DNA from: JBCFAY01 sp038562375
GTDB taxonomy: Bacteria; Bacillota; Clostridia; Christensenellales; CAG-138
Direction: 5' to 3'
Assembly (NCBI GenBank): GCA_038562375.1
Contig: JBCFAY010000008.1
Span: 1-64,000 of the forward strand
DNA: 64,000 nt
The notes below the pieces were generated by a model. It was given only the letters and a program-made list of their open reading frames with translations. It was not told the DNA's origin and searched no databases. Made by a program: the position numbers and the translations under genes. This document shows positions 1 through 9,839 of this stretch, piece by piece (the stretch's first letter is position 1; every line of letters begins with the position of its first letter).

Positions 1-43
1 CCTACTTCAATCATGATCGCTTGGCCGCCGCTTTGGATTACAA

Positions 44-76
44 AAGCCCTATTCAATTCAAGATCGAACAGGGCTT
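44..76 (+). terminator. Rho-independent-type terminator at window edge
   Basis: AAGCCCT (44-50) pairs with AGGGCTT (70-76), helped by TTC/GAA inside, and is followed by a pyrimidine/T-rich run near 81-100. It probably ends a transcript entering from outside the window and isolates the NRPS operon. Confidence 0.5.
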
Positions 77-321
77 CTCTTAATTCCTTTTTCCTTCTCT
101 ACTTTTCATTGACAGGTTCACGCGAAGGGGCCGCCTTTTGTTTTTTCCGGGGATCAATGACCGGCATATATGCCCCGGCGCTCTGCCGCCGGGAGCCTAG
201 AATCGCTGCATTTTTTATATCAAAAAGAGATCTCCGCGGCCGTACAACGGCAATTTGTTACAAGAAAATATATTTTTTGATAATTCCTCTCAATTATTCT
301 GTCGTTTTGTATAACGCTGCG

Positions 322-350
322 TTGAATTGTTTCCAAAATTATGATAAAAT
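322..350 (+). promoter_or_regulatory. Sigma-A-type promoter of the NRPS operon
   Basis: TTGAAT (322-327), a 17-nt spacer and TAAAAT (345-350) make a good vegetative promoter in an AT-rich patch. Transcription should begin near 357, leaving a leader of about 300 nt before the NRPS start at 660. No other gene lies in 77-420. Confidence 0.65.
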
Positions 351-420
351 TACTAAGTATTTAAAAGTAATTGCAATTATGTAAATTCATAGCAGCAGTA
401 CGGGACGGAGGTAGCAGCCA

Positions 421-663
421 TTGGGACGATATGCGCTTTATCCTACGCGGCCAGCAAGAGCTCCGCAGCGGTTCGTCGCCCAAGCCATCCATAACAGTCC
501 TGAAAACACGGCCCTTTTCGCTAAAAAGTCTACGCACGGGGAGAATGCCCGCATCGCGTATCGACGCAAACCAGCGCCGCCGGTCGGATTGACCGCCCCG
601 AATCGTTGGCGATCCCACGCCGCCATGACGAAGCCTTCGGTACTCGAGGGGGCTGTCTTATGA
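421..663 (+). CDS. Possible small leader ORF coupled to the NRPS
   Basis: An 80-codon frame starts at TTG 421 behind GGAGG (407-411) and stops at TGA 661-663, so it overlaps the NRPS ATG as ATGA. The predicted product is basic and proline/alanine-rich with no recognisable domain, signal peptide or membrane segment. The overlap would suit translational coupling, but in a high-GC genome such a frame can arise by chance and its composition is not convincingly coding. The alternative is an untranslated leader. Function unknown. Confidence 0.25.
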   Translation: MGRYALYPTRPARAPQRFVAQAIHNSPENTALFAKKSTHGENARIAYRRKPAPPVGLTAPNRWRSHAAMTKPSVLEGAVL

Positions 664-3600
664 ACCAACTCAAGAACGCCGCCCAATATCAGCAAGCCCT
701 TGCGTATCGCGCCCGCGATGACGCTGGGGTTGAATTTTATCCGCTGACGCACCCGCAGCAGCGCATTTACTACACTGAGAGGCTGCGCCCCGGCACGAGC
801 ATGTGGAACAACGCGGGCACCATCAAAATAAGGGGCTACCTGGATTTTGAGCTGCTCGAAAAAGCCGTGCTCTGCTATGTGCGGGACAATCCTTCCCTCC
901 GCTTGCGGATCACGGAGCGTGACGGCGTTCCGATGCAGTATATTTCCGACGAAATCCCAGCCAAGCTCGATATCCTGGATTTTTCGGCGCGCGGGGCCGC
1001 CTGGCTGTACGAGTGGGATACGATGATGTCGCAATCCCCGACGCCGATGATGGATTCCAAGCTCTACTACTTCGCGCTCGTTCGCCTTAGCGATACCGAG
1101 GGCGGCATCTACGTGCGCATCCATCACCTGATTTCCGATGCGCTCTCGCTCGTGATGCTCTCGAGCCGCATCATGGAGAATTACCAGGCGCTGATCGATT
1201 CCCATCCTCTTCCGGCGCCGCCCGTGGGCGGCTATATCGACCATATCCGCGAGGAGCAGGATTACTTCCATTCCAAGCGGTTCGCTCTTGACCATCAGTT
1301 CTGGATGGATCGCTTTTCCGACGCGCCGGAACCCACGGCGCTCAAGCCGCGCAAAAGCAACGCGACAAAGGCGCGCCGCAAGGCCTGCATCGTGCCCTAC
1401 CGTATTTCCGAAAGCGTGCGCTCTTTCTGCGCGGCGGAGCGGCTCTCGGAGTTTTCCGTATTCCTCGCCGCGCTTTCGATCTACCTCAACCGGGTGACGG
1501 GGCGGGATGATATCGTCATCAGCGCGCCGGTCTACAACCGCACGAGCTCAAGCATACGCGATGTGTTCGGCATGTTCGTGAGCACCGTGCCCGTGCGCAT
1601 CAAGATCGACGACGAGATGGACGTCGCCTCCTTTATCCGCAAAGTATCCAGCGAGTGGTTCAGCATACTCAAGCACCAAAAATACCCGTACGACATGCTC
1701 CTGCACGAGCTTAGGAAGACGCACCGCGGGCTTGATTCGCTCTACGACATCACGCTCTCGTTCCAGCACGGCAAATTCGAAAAGGCCTCCGACCGATTTT
1801 CCTACAGCGGGCGCTGGCACTTCGCCGGCCATCAGGCGACGCCGTTCAACATCCATATCAACGACCGCGAGAACGACGGCCGCTTCATCATCGATTACGA
1901 TTACCTCACGCCGATGTTCTCGGCAAAAGAGGTCGATTATCTCCACACGCACCTGATGAACCTCTTGAGCGACGCTCTTTCCGACCCGGCGAAGCCTCTG
2001 CACGCGCTCGACATGCTCTCCCGCGAGGAGCGCGAAAGCATCCTAGTGCGCTTCAACAGCACGCAAAAGGCGTATCCAAAGGACAATGTCCTCTCGATGT
2101 TCAGGCGCTTCGCCGCCGCGAACCCCGATAAGGCCGCGCTCACCTGCGGCAGGGAGTCGTTGACCTATAATGAGCTTGACAGGCGCTCGGACGCGCTCGC
2201 CCAAGCGCTGATCAAAAAAGGCATCCAGCGCGGCAGCGTCGTCGCGCTTTGGCTCCCGCGCTCGCTCGATTATGCGCTCAGCGCGCTCTCCGTGCTTAAA
2301 GCGGGCGGCGCGTATCTGCCGATCGACGCGACGCTGCCGATGGAGCGCGTGCACTATATGCTCGCGGACAGCGGCGCTTCGCTCGTGCTCGCGGCAAAGC
2401 AGCTGTTGCCGCTGTGTCCGGGATCGATTCCCGCGTTTGCGCCGGATGAAAAGCTGCCTGAGGGAGATCGCCCGCTACCGGAGGTGGGCGCGTCCGATAT
2501 CGCGTACCTCATCTACACCTCCGGCTCCACGGGCAAGCCCAAGGGCGTCGTCGTCGACCACGGCGCGCTCAGCAATTTCATGTACGCGCTCGGCGACCTC
2601 TGGAACTTTTCCGCGCCGGACGCCTGCGTGCTCTGCGGCGGATCCATCTCCTTCGATCTGAGCGTAATGGAGCTTTGGGGCGCGCTCACGCACGGCGCGC
2701 GCGGGGCGCTCTGCCCCGAAGCGGAACAGAGCGTCCCGGATAAATTCGTTTCCTTCCTGCTCGAGCAGGGCGTCAATATCATGCTGCTCACGCCCGGACG
2801 CATGGAGCTGCTCCTGTCGGACGAGCGCGCCGGAATCTGCCTGAGCGGCTTTAAGGAGATCGCCATCGGCGGGGATATCCTGACCCCTGCGCTTTTGAGC
2901 CGAATACAGGCGCTCACGCCCGCGCGGATCTACAACATGTACGGCCCGACCGAAACGACCGTGGTCGCGACGGCCAAGGATGTGACGCGCGCGCAGGTCG
3001 TCAACATCGGCCGCCCGATCCCCAACGTGCAGGCGTATATTCTCGACCGCAGGCTCAACCCCGTTTCCATCAACGTGCCGGGCGAGCTTTACATCGGCGG
3101 CGCGGGCATCGCGCGCGGCTATGTCAACAACCCGGCGCTCAACCGCGAACGGTTTGTGGAAAACCCGTTCCGGCCGGGCGAACAGCTGTACCGTACGGGC
3201 GATCTCGCGCGCTGGTATCCCCTCGGCGAAATCGAATACCTCGGCCGCGCCGACGCGCAGGTGAAGATCCGCGGCTTCCGCGTGGAGCTCGGCGAGATCG
3301 AGAACCGCCTCGAGCAGATCGAAGGCATCGAAAACGCTATCGTGATCGACCGTACCGACGCGAACGGGCGCAAATCGCTCGCCGCTTACCTCCTGGGCGA
3401 AGGGTTTCCGCCCGCGGCCGAGATCAAGGCGGAGCTTTCGCGCTACCTGCCGCCGTACATGATCCCCGCGACGTTCACGCGGATCGAATCGGTGCCCTTG
3501 ACGCACAGCGGCAAGGTGGACAGGCGCCTTTTGCCGGAGCCCGAGGAGTGCGCCGCCGAAAAGCCCTTCCTGCCGCCCCAGACGCCGACCGAATATGCGC

Positions 3601-6600
3601 TCGCGGAGCTTTTTAGGCACGAGCTCAACATCAAAGCGGTGGGCCTGGACGATGACTTCTTCGATCTCGGCGGAGACTCGCTCACCATCGTGAGCCTCTT
3701 GACCGGCATCCGCCAGACGCTTCACGCCGATATCTCGCTCGAGGAGATGTATCAGCTTCCAACTTTAAGAAACATCGCGCTTTTGATCGATAAGGCGCGC
3801 CACAGCGAATATCAGCCCATACAGCCCGCCAACGGGAGCGGGATATACCCGGCCTCCACGGCGCAGGAACGCATGTTCGTGCTTGCGAAAAACGCGCCCC
3901 AATCGCTCGCGTATCACGTGCCGGTCGCGCTCGAGCTGGGCGCGGACGCGGATCCCGAACGCCTCAGGGCGGCGTTAAAAGCGCTCGTGGAGCGCCACAG
4001 TGTGCTGCGCACGGGCCTGATGCTCAAGGACGGCGAGCTGGTGCAGCAGGTGCACCTTGAGGTTCCCTTTGCCTTACAGATGCTTTGCTGCCGCAACCGC
4101 AGCCTCACGGCCGTCTTGAAATCGCTGATCCGGCCCATGCCGATGGACGAGCCGCCTCTGATGCGCGCCACGCTGATCGATACCGATACAGGCCGGCGCA
4201 TACTCTTGATCGATCTTCACCACTGCATCTGCGACGGGCGCTCGATCGGCATTTTGCTCGAGGAGCTGGCGCTGCTTTACTCGGGCTGCAAGCTCGAGCC
4301 CAACCGGATCGATTACCCCGACTACGCCGTATGGCAAAGGGCGCAGCTTTCCGACGACGCGCTCGCGGGAGAGCGCAAATTCTGGCTCGACGCGCTTTCG
4401 GGCGAGCTTCCGATGCTCAACCTGCGTACCGATAAGCCGCGCGGCGCGACACAGAGCTTTTTGGGCGCGCAGATACGCTTCTCGCTCGACACGAGGGATA
4501 TCGGCCGCCTGCGCGCGCTCGCCCGCGCGCATGACCTGACCGCATACATGGTGCTGCTTGGCGCCTACGCGGCGACGCTCTATAAGCATACCGGGCAGGA
4601 GGACATGATCATCGGAACGCCCGCGCTCGGCCGCAGCCGCAGCGAGCTTTCCACGATGGTCGGCATGTTTGTGACCACCCTGCCCATGCGCGTCAGGCCC
4701 ATCGGCGAAAAGAGCTTTCTCGAACTGTTGGAGCAGGTCAAGTCGATGGCTTTAGGCGCTTTTGACCACGCGGATTATCCGCTCGAGCGCCTTGTCAGGG
4801 ATTTGCGGCTCCCGCGCACGCCGGACCGCAACCCGCTGTTCGACACGATGCTCCTGTACCGCACCTCGGCGCGCACGCTCCCGACATTCGGCAAACGCCC
4901 CGCGCTGCCGCTCTCCTTCGACCCGGGCTCAAGCAAGCTCGATCTGTCGCTCGAGGCGGAGGATTCCGGCGACGAGCTCGCGTTCCTGCTCGAGTACGAT
5001 ACGTCGCTCTTCAAGCGCGAGTCGATGCAGCGCTTCGCGGAACATTTTCGCACGCTGCTTTCCCGATTGCTCGACGATCCCGCCGCGCCCATCTCCTCCG
5101 TAAGCGCGCTTTCGGAGGACGAATACCGCAAGCTCGTATACGACTTCAACGATACCGCGCGCCCCATCGACCTTAGCAGGCCGGTGCTCGCGCGCTTTGA
5201 GGAACAGGTTCTCAAAACCCCGGGGAATACCGCGCTGATCACGGGCGGCGAGCGCATGAGCTATGCTTCCCTCAACGCGCGCGCAAACAAGATCGCCTGG
5301 CGGCTTAGGGAGCTCGGCATCGGCCGCGGCGACCTCGTCGCGCTCTGTATGCGCCGCGGCTTCGACCTCATCGCCGCGCTCTTCGGCATCCTGAAGAGCG
5401 GCGCGGGCTACCTGCCGGTCGACCCCGACTATCCCGCCGACCGCGTGCAGTTCATGTATGAGGACAGCGGCGTCGCGCTTTTATTCACCGACGGCGCGTC
5501 CCCCGCCCCCTTTTCGGGGCGCACGTTCACGCTGGCGGACATCCCGGAGACCGGGCGGGAGGACAATCCGCCCGCCGACGAAGGGCAGGAGGACGTCGCC
5601 TACGTCATATTCACCTCCGGTTCGACCGGCGTGCCCAAGGGCGTGATGCTGCCCCGCCGCGCATTAAACAACCTCATCTGTTACGGCAACGACGTGATCG
5701 GCTTCAAACCCGGCGACGTGAGCGCGAGCATCACGACCGCGTCGTTCGACATCTTCATCATCGACGCTCTGCTGCCGCTTTGCTACGGCGCAACCACGGT
5801 GCTGTGCACCGAGGAGCAGATGCGCATCCCCGGGCTGCTCGCCCAGGTGCTCGACCGCTGCGGCGTCACGTTCCTTCAGGCGACGCCTACGCGGATGCAA
5901 TTCCTTTTGACCAACCGCGATTTTTGCAAAGCTGCCCACAGAAATCTTACGGCGGTCGCCTGCGGAGGCGAATTCTACCCGCTCGCGCTTCTCCACGCGC
6001 TCAAGCGCAAGACCCGCGCGCGCATCATCAACGCGTACGGCCCGACCGAGACGACCGTTTACAGCTCGTTCTTCGACGTGACAAAACGATCGTTCCTCAC
6101 GGTCGGCCCGCCGATGCCCAATACCACCGCCTACATGCTCGATGCGAACCTTTCGCCGGTACCCATCGGCGTGCCGGGCGAGATCTACATCGGCGGCCTG
6201 TGCGTCGGCACGTGCTACATCAACCGCGAGGCGCTTACGCGCGAGAAGTTCATCGACAACCCGTTCCACCCCGGCACGGTGCTCTACCGCTCCGGCGATA
6301 TCGGTACGTATCATGTGAGCGGCGAAATCGAAATCCTCGGCCGCGCGGACTTCCAGATCAAGCTCCACGGGCTGCGGATCGAACTGGGCGAGATCGAAAT
6401 TCAGGCAAGCCGCCTGCCGGGCGTGCGCGAGTGCGTCGCGGTGGCCCTCGGCGAAGGCAACGCGCGCTATATCGCGCTCTACTACGCTGCGGACGAGCCG
6501 CTCGAGGAAGCGTTCCTCCGCGAACAGCTCGGTCAAACGCTGCCCGCGTACATGATCCCCGCGCGCTTTGTGCATCTTTTAAAGCTTCCGCAGACGCCCA

Positions 6601-7994
6601 ACGGCAAGACCGACCGCCGGGCGCTGCCCGCGCCGGACGCGACGGATACCTCCCGCAAGGGCACGCGCCCCAAAACGCCCACGGAACGCCGCATGGCGAC
6701 GATCTGGAAGCAGGTGCTGGGCGTGCCCGCGGTATTCCGCGAGGACGATTTCTTCGCCAAGGGCGGCGATTCGCTCGGCGTCATCAAGGTGCTTGCAGCC
6801 ATCTCGCAATACGGGTGGAAGATGCGCACGCGGGAGTTCTACGAAAAGAAAACGCTCACGGCCATCTGCGCCGCGCTCGAACAATCCTCGGAGGGCCCGC
6901 AGCTCGCGCGCTCGGAGCGCGCCGTGCCGAAGCTTTCGGCGCCAAACGCGCCCGCGGATCTCTCGAACGTGCTCTTAACGGGCGCGACGGGCTTTTTGGG
7001 CGCGCATGTGCTCCGCTCGCTCGCGCGAAAGGGCGGAAAAATTACCTGCCTCGTGCGCGCCAAGGACAGCGTCGAGGCGAACAACCGGCTCCGCTCTGCG
7101 CTCAAACATTATTTCCCCGATGAAGCGGACGCCCTTGCCGAAAAGGCAACCGCGATCGCCGGGGATATCTCCGATCCCGCGCTCGGCGGCGCGGAAAAAG
7201 CCGGCACCGTGATCCATTGCGCCGCGCTGACCGCGCACGTCGGCCGAACGGAGGAGTTCGCGCGCGTCAACGTCGAGGGCGCAAAGAACATCATTGCCTG
7301 GTGCAAGCGCTGCGGCGCGGAGCTCGTGCATGTCTCCACCGTGAGCGTCTGCGGCACGGGCGCTTTCGCGCGGCCCTTTACCGAAGCGGATTTCGACGTT
7401 TCCCAGCAGGTGGACGGCAACGAATATATCCGCAGCAAATTCCTCGCCGAAGCCGAGATGTTCTCGGCGCTCGAGGCGGGCATGAAAATCAGCGTGATGC
7501 GCGTTGGGAACCTGTGCTGCCGCCACAGCGACGGCGTGTTCCAGATGCGTCCCGAGCACAACGCGTTTTATCACAGGATGCGCGCGCTCGCAGCGTTCGG
7601 CCTGCTGCCCAAGACCGCCTCGGAGCTTTTTGTCGAGCTTACGCCGGTCGACGTGTGTGCGGACGCGCTGGTTGCGCTGCTCTCAGGCGAGCGATACAGC
7701 GCCGCCTACCATATCCTGAACCCGCACCGCGTCACATTGGGGGCGCTTGCCGGGGCGATCGCGCAGAAGGGACGCGCCATCCGCACGGTAGACGACTCCG
7801 CATTCAACAAAAAGCTCGAACAGCTCCGGCGGCGCAAGCAGTATGAGGCGCTCGCCTGGCTGACCGATACTTTGGGCGCGGGCGCGCAGGTGGACTGCGC
7901 CCTCACGCAGCGCGCGCTTGAGGAGAACGCGTTCGCTTGGCCGAAGCCGGACGCGGAATACCTCGACCGCTACCTCTCTCTCGTTTGCCAGTAA
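660..7994 (+). CDS. Two-module nonribosomal peptide synthetase with terminal reductase (C-A-T-C-A-T-R)
   Basis: 2444 aa, start ATG 660 behind GAGGGGG (645-651). Domains in order (approximate residues): condensation C1 20-450 with HHLISDA near 153, adenylation A1 477-960 (YTSGSTGKPKG, YGPTETT), carrier T1 with GGDSL near 1003, C2 1060-1490 with HHCICDG near 1187, A2 1510-1990 (FTSGSTGVPKG), T2 with GGDSL near 2036, and an NAD(P)H reductase 2100-2444 with TGATGFLG and a YIRSK (YxxxK) pair. The family logic is to activate two amino acids, condense them on carrier arms and release the dipeptide by reduction as an aldehyde, which may cyclise to a pyrazinone. The leading C domain suggests N-acylation of the first residue. 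C1 carries Ala where HHxxxDG has Gly. No epimerase, thioesterase or phosphopantetheinyl transferase is nearby. The kinase and HD-GYP genes follow in the same operon. Confidence 0.95.
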   Translation: MNQLKNAAQYQQALAYRARDDAGVEFYPLTHPQQRIYYTERLRPGTSMWNNAGTIKIRGYLDFELLEKAVLCYVRDNPSLRLRITERDGVPMQYISDEIPAKLDILDFSARGAAWLYEWDTMMSQSPTPMMDSKLYYFALVRLSDTEGGIYVRIHHLISDALSLVMLSSRIMENYQALIDSHPLPAPPVGGYIDHIREEQDYFHSKRFALDHQFWMDRFSDAPEPTALKPRKSNATKARRKACIVPYRISESVRSFCAAERLSEFSVFLAALSIYLNRVTGRDDIVISAPVYNRTSSSIRDVFGMFVSTVPVRIKIDDEMDVASFIRKVSSEWFSILKHQKYPYDMLLHELRKTHRGLDSLYDITLSFQHGKFEKASDRFSYSGRWHFAGHQATPFNIHINDRENDGRFIIDYDYLTPMFSAKEVDYLHTHLMNLLSDALSDPAKPLHALDMLSREERESILVRFNSTQKAYPKDNVLSMFRRFAAANPDKAALTCGRESLTYNELDRRSDALAQALIKKGIQRGSVVALWLPRSLDYALSALSVLKAGGAYLPIDATLPMERVHYMLADSGASLVLAAKQLLPLCPGSIPAFAPDEKLPEGDRPLPEVGASDIAYLIYTSGSTGKPKGVVVDHGALSNFMYALGDLWNFSAPDACVLCGGSISFDLSVMELWGALTHGARGALCPEAEQSVPDKFVSFLLEQGVNIMLLTPGRMELLLSDERAGICLSGFKEIAIGGDILTPALLSRIQALTPARIYNMYGPTETTVVATAKDVTRAQVVNIGRPIPNVQAYILDRRLNPVSINVPGELYIGGAGIARGYVNNPALNRERFVENPFRPGEQLYRTGDLARWYPLGEIEYLGRADAQVKIRGFRVELGEIENRLEQIEGIENAIVIDRTDANGRKSLAAYLLGEGFPPAAEIKAELSRYLPPYMIPATFTRIESVPLTHSGKVDRRLLPEPEECAAEKPFLPPQTPTEYALAELFRHELNIKAVGLDDDFFDLGGDSLTIVSLLTGIRQTLHADISLEEMYQLPTLRNIALLIDKARHSEYQPIQPANGSGIYPASTAQERMFVLAKNAPQSLAYHVPVALELGADADPERLRAALKALVERHSVLRTGLMLKDGELVQQVHLEVPFALQMLCCRNRSLTAVLKSLIRPMPMDEPPLMRATLIDTDTGRRILLIDLHHCICDGRSIGILLEELALLYSGCKLEPNRIDYPDYAVWQRAQLSDDALAGERKFWLDALSGELPMLNLRTDKPRGATQSFLGAQIRFSLDTRDIGRLRALARAHDLTAYMVLLGAYAATLYKHTGQEDMIIGTPALGRSRSELSTMVGMFVTTLPMRVRPIGEKSFLELLEQVKSMALGAFDHADYPLERLVRDLRLPRTPDRNPLFDTMLLYRTSARTLPTFGKRPALPLSFDPGSSKLDLSLEAEDSGDELAFLLEYDTSLFKRESMQRFAEHFRTLLSRLLDDPAAPISSVSALSEDEYRKLVYDFNDTARPIDLSRPVLARFEEQVLKTPGNTALITGGERMSYASLNARANKIAWRLRELGIGRGDLVALCMRRGFDLIAALFGILKSGAGYLPVDPDYPADRVQFMYEDSGVALLFTDGASPAPFSGRTFTLADIPETGREDNPPADEGQEDVAYVIFTSGSTGVPKGVMLPRRALNNLICYGNDVIGFKPGDVSASITTASFDIFIIDALLPLCYGATTVLCTEEQMRIPGLLAQVLDRCGVTFLQATPTRMQFLLTNRDFCKAAHRNLTAVACGGEFYPLALLHALKRKTRARIINAYGPTETTVYSSFFDVTKRSFLTVGPPMPNTTAYMLDANLSPVPIGVPGEIYIGGLCVGTCYINREALTREKFIDNPFHPGTVLYRSGDIGTYHVSGEIEILGRADFQIKLHGLRIELGEIEIQASRLPGVRECVAVALGEGNARYIALYYAADEPLEEAFLREQLGQTLPAYMIPARFVHLLKLPQTPNGKTDRRALPAPDATDTSRKGTRPKTPTERRMATIWKQVLGVPAVFREDDFFAKGGDSLGVIKVLAAISQYGWKMRTREFYEKKTLTAICAALEQSSEGPQLARSERAVPKLSAPNAPADLSNVLLTGATGFLGAHVLRSLARKGGKITCLVRAKDSVEANNRLRSALKHYFPDEADALAEKATAIAGDISDPALGGAEKAGTVIHCAALTAHVGRTEEFARVNVEGAKNIIAWCKRCGAELVHVSTVSVCGTGAFARPFTEADFDVSQQVDGNEYIRSKFLAEAEMFSALEAGMKISVMRVGNLCCRHSDGVFQMRPEHNAFYHRMRALAAFGLLPKTASELFVELTPVDVCADALVALLSGERYSAAYHILNPHRVTLGALAGAIAQKGRAIRTVDDSAFNKKLEQLRRRKQYEALAWLTDTLGAGAQVDCALTQRALEENAFAWPKPDAEYLDRYLSLVCQ

Positions 7995-8016
7995 TCGACC
8001 GTTAACGGAGGGTATT

Positions 8017-9837
8017 GTGGGAAGTCTGACGTACTATCTTGTTGGAATCACGATGCTTATGCTCGTGGTTCTTGCGGTAATCGTCGGCCTGCGCAAGAAG
8101 AAGAGTATGCTGCATTACCTCTTCCTCGCGCTCGTCATACAGCTGTTTATCTGGTCGGCCGCCGCGTGCTTCGAATCGATCGTGGGCGAGTCCAACCACT
8201 TATACCTGATTTTTGAAAAGCTTACCTACATCGGCAGCGCGACGGTTCCGGTGACGATGCTGCTGATTTCGCTCTCCTACGCGCGCGGCGACGCGGGGCT
8301 GCGAAATACGGACTTTCTGCTCTATCTCGTGCCCCTATTGACCCAGATCATCGTGTGGACCAACGATTTCCACCACCTGTTTTACGTATCCTACTCCGTG
8401 ACGGACCCGCACCTCAACGTGTTCGGCCCGTATTTTTACTTCCATGCGGTTTATTCCTATCTCTGCCTGGTCATCGGCTTTACGCTGCTGATCTATTTCG
8501 CGGTGCGCAACTTGGGCATCCTATCGATACAGGCGCTGCTGATGATACTGGGCGGCCTCATCCCCATCTCCGTCAACCTTTTATACACCGCGAACATCGG
8601 AAACATGCAGGTATACTCGACGCCCATCGCGTTTTCCTTCGCGTGTCTATTCTACATGCTGGGGCTGTTCCGCTACAATCTGCTCAACGTTGCACCCGTC
8701 GCGCTGCAAAACGTGGTAAACATGATCTCCGACAGCTTCGTCGCCGTCGACGGGGATCTGAACATCATCTTTTACAACCGCTCGTTTTACGACAACTTTT
8801 CCAGGCAGGTCCGCTTTTCGCGCAAGGACAACTTCTACGATCTGCTCAAGCGCGTCCCCGACTTGCCCGCGTCGCCTGAAAAATGCCGCGACGTGATACT
8901 CGGCATCGGCGGTAATTCCGCGACCGAAAGCTACGAATGGGCGACCGTCATCGACGGCGTCGAACGCCATTATACGATCGAGCTTACGCCGATCGTTAAG
9001 AAGAAGTGGCGCATCGCCGTCATCATACTGCTCAAGGACGTTACACAGCACGTATTGGACCTTAAGACGATCCACAACAACCAGGCGATACTGCTCGAGC
9101 GCGAGCGCCTCGCGGCGCTTGGTCAGCTCATCGGCGGCATCGCGCACAACCTCAAGACGCCGATCATGTCCGTCGCCGGCGGCATAGAACAGCTCAAGCA
9201 GCTTACGACGGAATACTCGGAATCCCTGAACGATCCGGAAATCACGCCGGACGATCACCGCGAGATCGCGACGGAAATGCAGGGCTGGCTCGATAAAATG
9301 AAGCAGCACATGGCCTATATGTCCGATATCATCTCGGCGGTTAAGGATCAGGCATCCACGTTTTCGGCCAGCCGGCGCGTGGGCTTCAGCGTGGTGGAGA
9401 TGTTCAAGCGCATCGAGCTTCTGATGAAGCATGAGCTGGTGCGCTCCCGCTGCAAGCTCATCGTCCAGAACGAGCTCAATGAATCCAAGATGATCCAGGG
9501 AGATGTGAACTCCCTTGTACAAATATTTGACAATATTATTATGAATGCAATACAATCATATCAGGAGAATGGCGGCGAAATTCTGGTTCGCGCATGGCAG
9601 GACGACGGCACGCTTTGTTTCTCTATTCGCGATCAGGGCAGCGGTATCCCGAAGAACATTCAGGACAGGCTTTTTAAGGAAATGATTACGACCAAGGGCA
9701 AACACGGCACCGGCCTTGGTCTGTACATGTCTCACAGCACCATCAAGGGCATGTTCCGCGGGAATATGTGGTTTGTTTCTACGCCTGGACAAGGAACGGA
9801 ATTTTTCATCACTTTACCTGAAACGATTAAGGATTAG
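8017..9837 (+). CDS. Sensor histidine kinase with 7TM-type input and PAS-like domain
   Basis: 606 aa, start GTG 8017 behind GGAGGGT (8007-8013); an upstream in-frame extension would run back into the NRPS end. About seven hydrophobic helices fill residues 5-225 (histidine-kinase N-terminal 7TM type), followed by a PAS-like segment (about 235-340). The HisKA region has the phosphoacceptor in GGIAHNLKTP (His377). The HATPase carries an N box (DNIIMNAIQS), G1 (DQGSGIP) and G2 (HGTGLGLYMS). It is expected to sit in the membrane, sense an unknown ligand and phosphorylate the receiver protein encoded 2 nt downstream. The gap to the NRPS stop is only 22 nt, so the three genes should be co-transcribed. 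Confidence 0.9.
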   Translation: MGSLTYYLVGITMLMLVVLAVIVGLRKKKSMLHYLFLALVIQLFIWSAAACFESIVGESNHLYLIFEKLTYIGSATVPVTMLLISLSYARGDAGLRNTDFLLYLVPLLTQIIVWTNDFHHLFYVSYSVTDPHLNVFGPYFYFHAVYSYLCLVIGFTLLIYFAVRNLGILSIQALLMILGGLIPISVNLLYTANIGNMQVYSTPIAFSFACLFYMLGLFRYNLLNVAPVALQNVVNMISDSFVAVDGDLNIIFYNRSFYDNFSRQVRFSRKDNFYDLLKRVPDLPASPEKCRDVILGIGGNSATESYEWATVIDGVERHYTIELTPIVKKKWRIAVIILLKDVTQHVLDLKTIHNNQAILLERERLAALGQLIGGIAHNLKTPIMSVAGGIEQLKQLTTEYSESLNDPEITPDDHREIATEMQGWLDKMKQHMAYMSDIISAVKDQASTFSASRRVGFSVVEMFKRIELLMKHELVRSRCKLIVQNELNESKMIQGDVNSLVQIFDNIIMNAIQSYQENGGEILVRAWQDDGTLCFSIRDQGSGIPKNIQDRLFKEMITTKGKHGTGLGLYMSHSTIKGMFRGNMWFVSTPGQGTEFFITLPETIKD

Positions 9838-9839
9838 CC

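Noticed and set aside
13..384. 123-codon frame at the window start
   Set aside because: No ribosome binding site, runs through a terminator and a promoter, low-complexity translation; not a gene.
530..600. Partial match to a c-di-GMP-I (GEMM) riboswitch in the NRPS leader: ACGCAC and GACGCAAAC boxes 31 nt apart
   Set aside because: The GNRA-capped stem between the boxes and the later GGUAGC/GGGUUACC part are absent; only short boxes agree. A cmscan would settle it.
438..1295. Long antisense frames inside the NRPS and other high-GC genes (also near 2475-3725, 5664-6575, 49055-50680)
   Set aside because: They mirror the codon bias of the sense genes, lack start signals and have no family resemblance.
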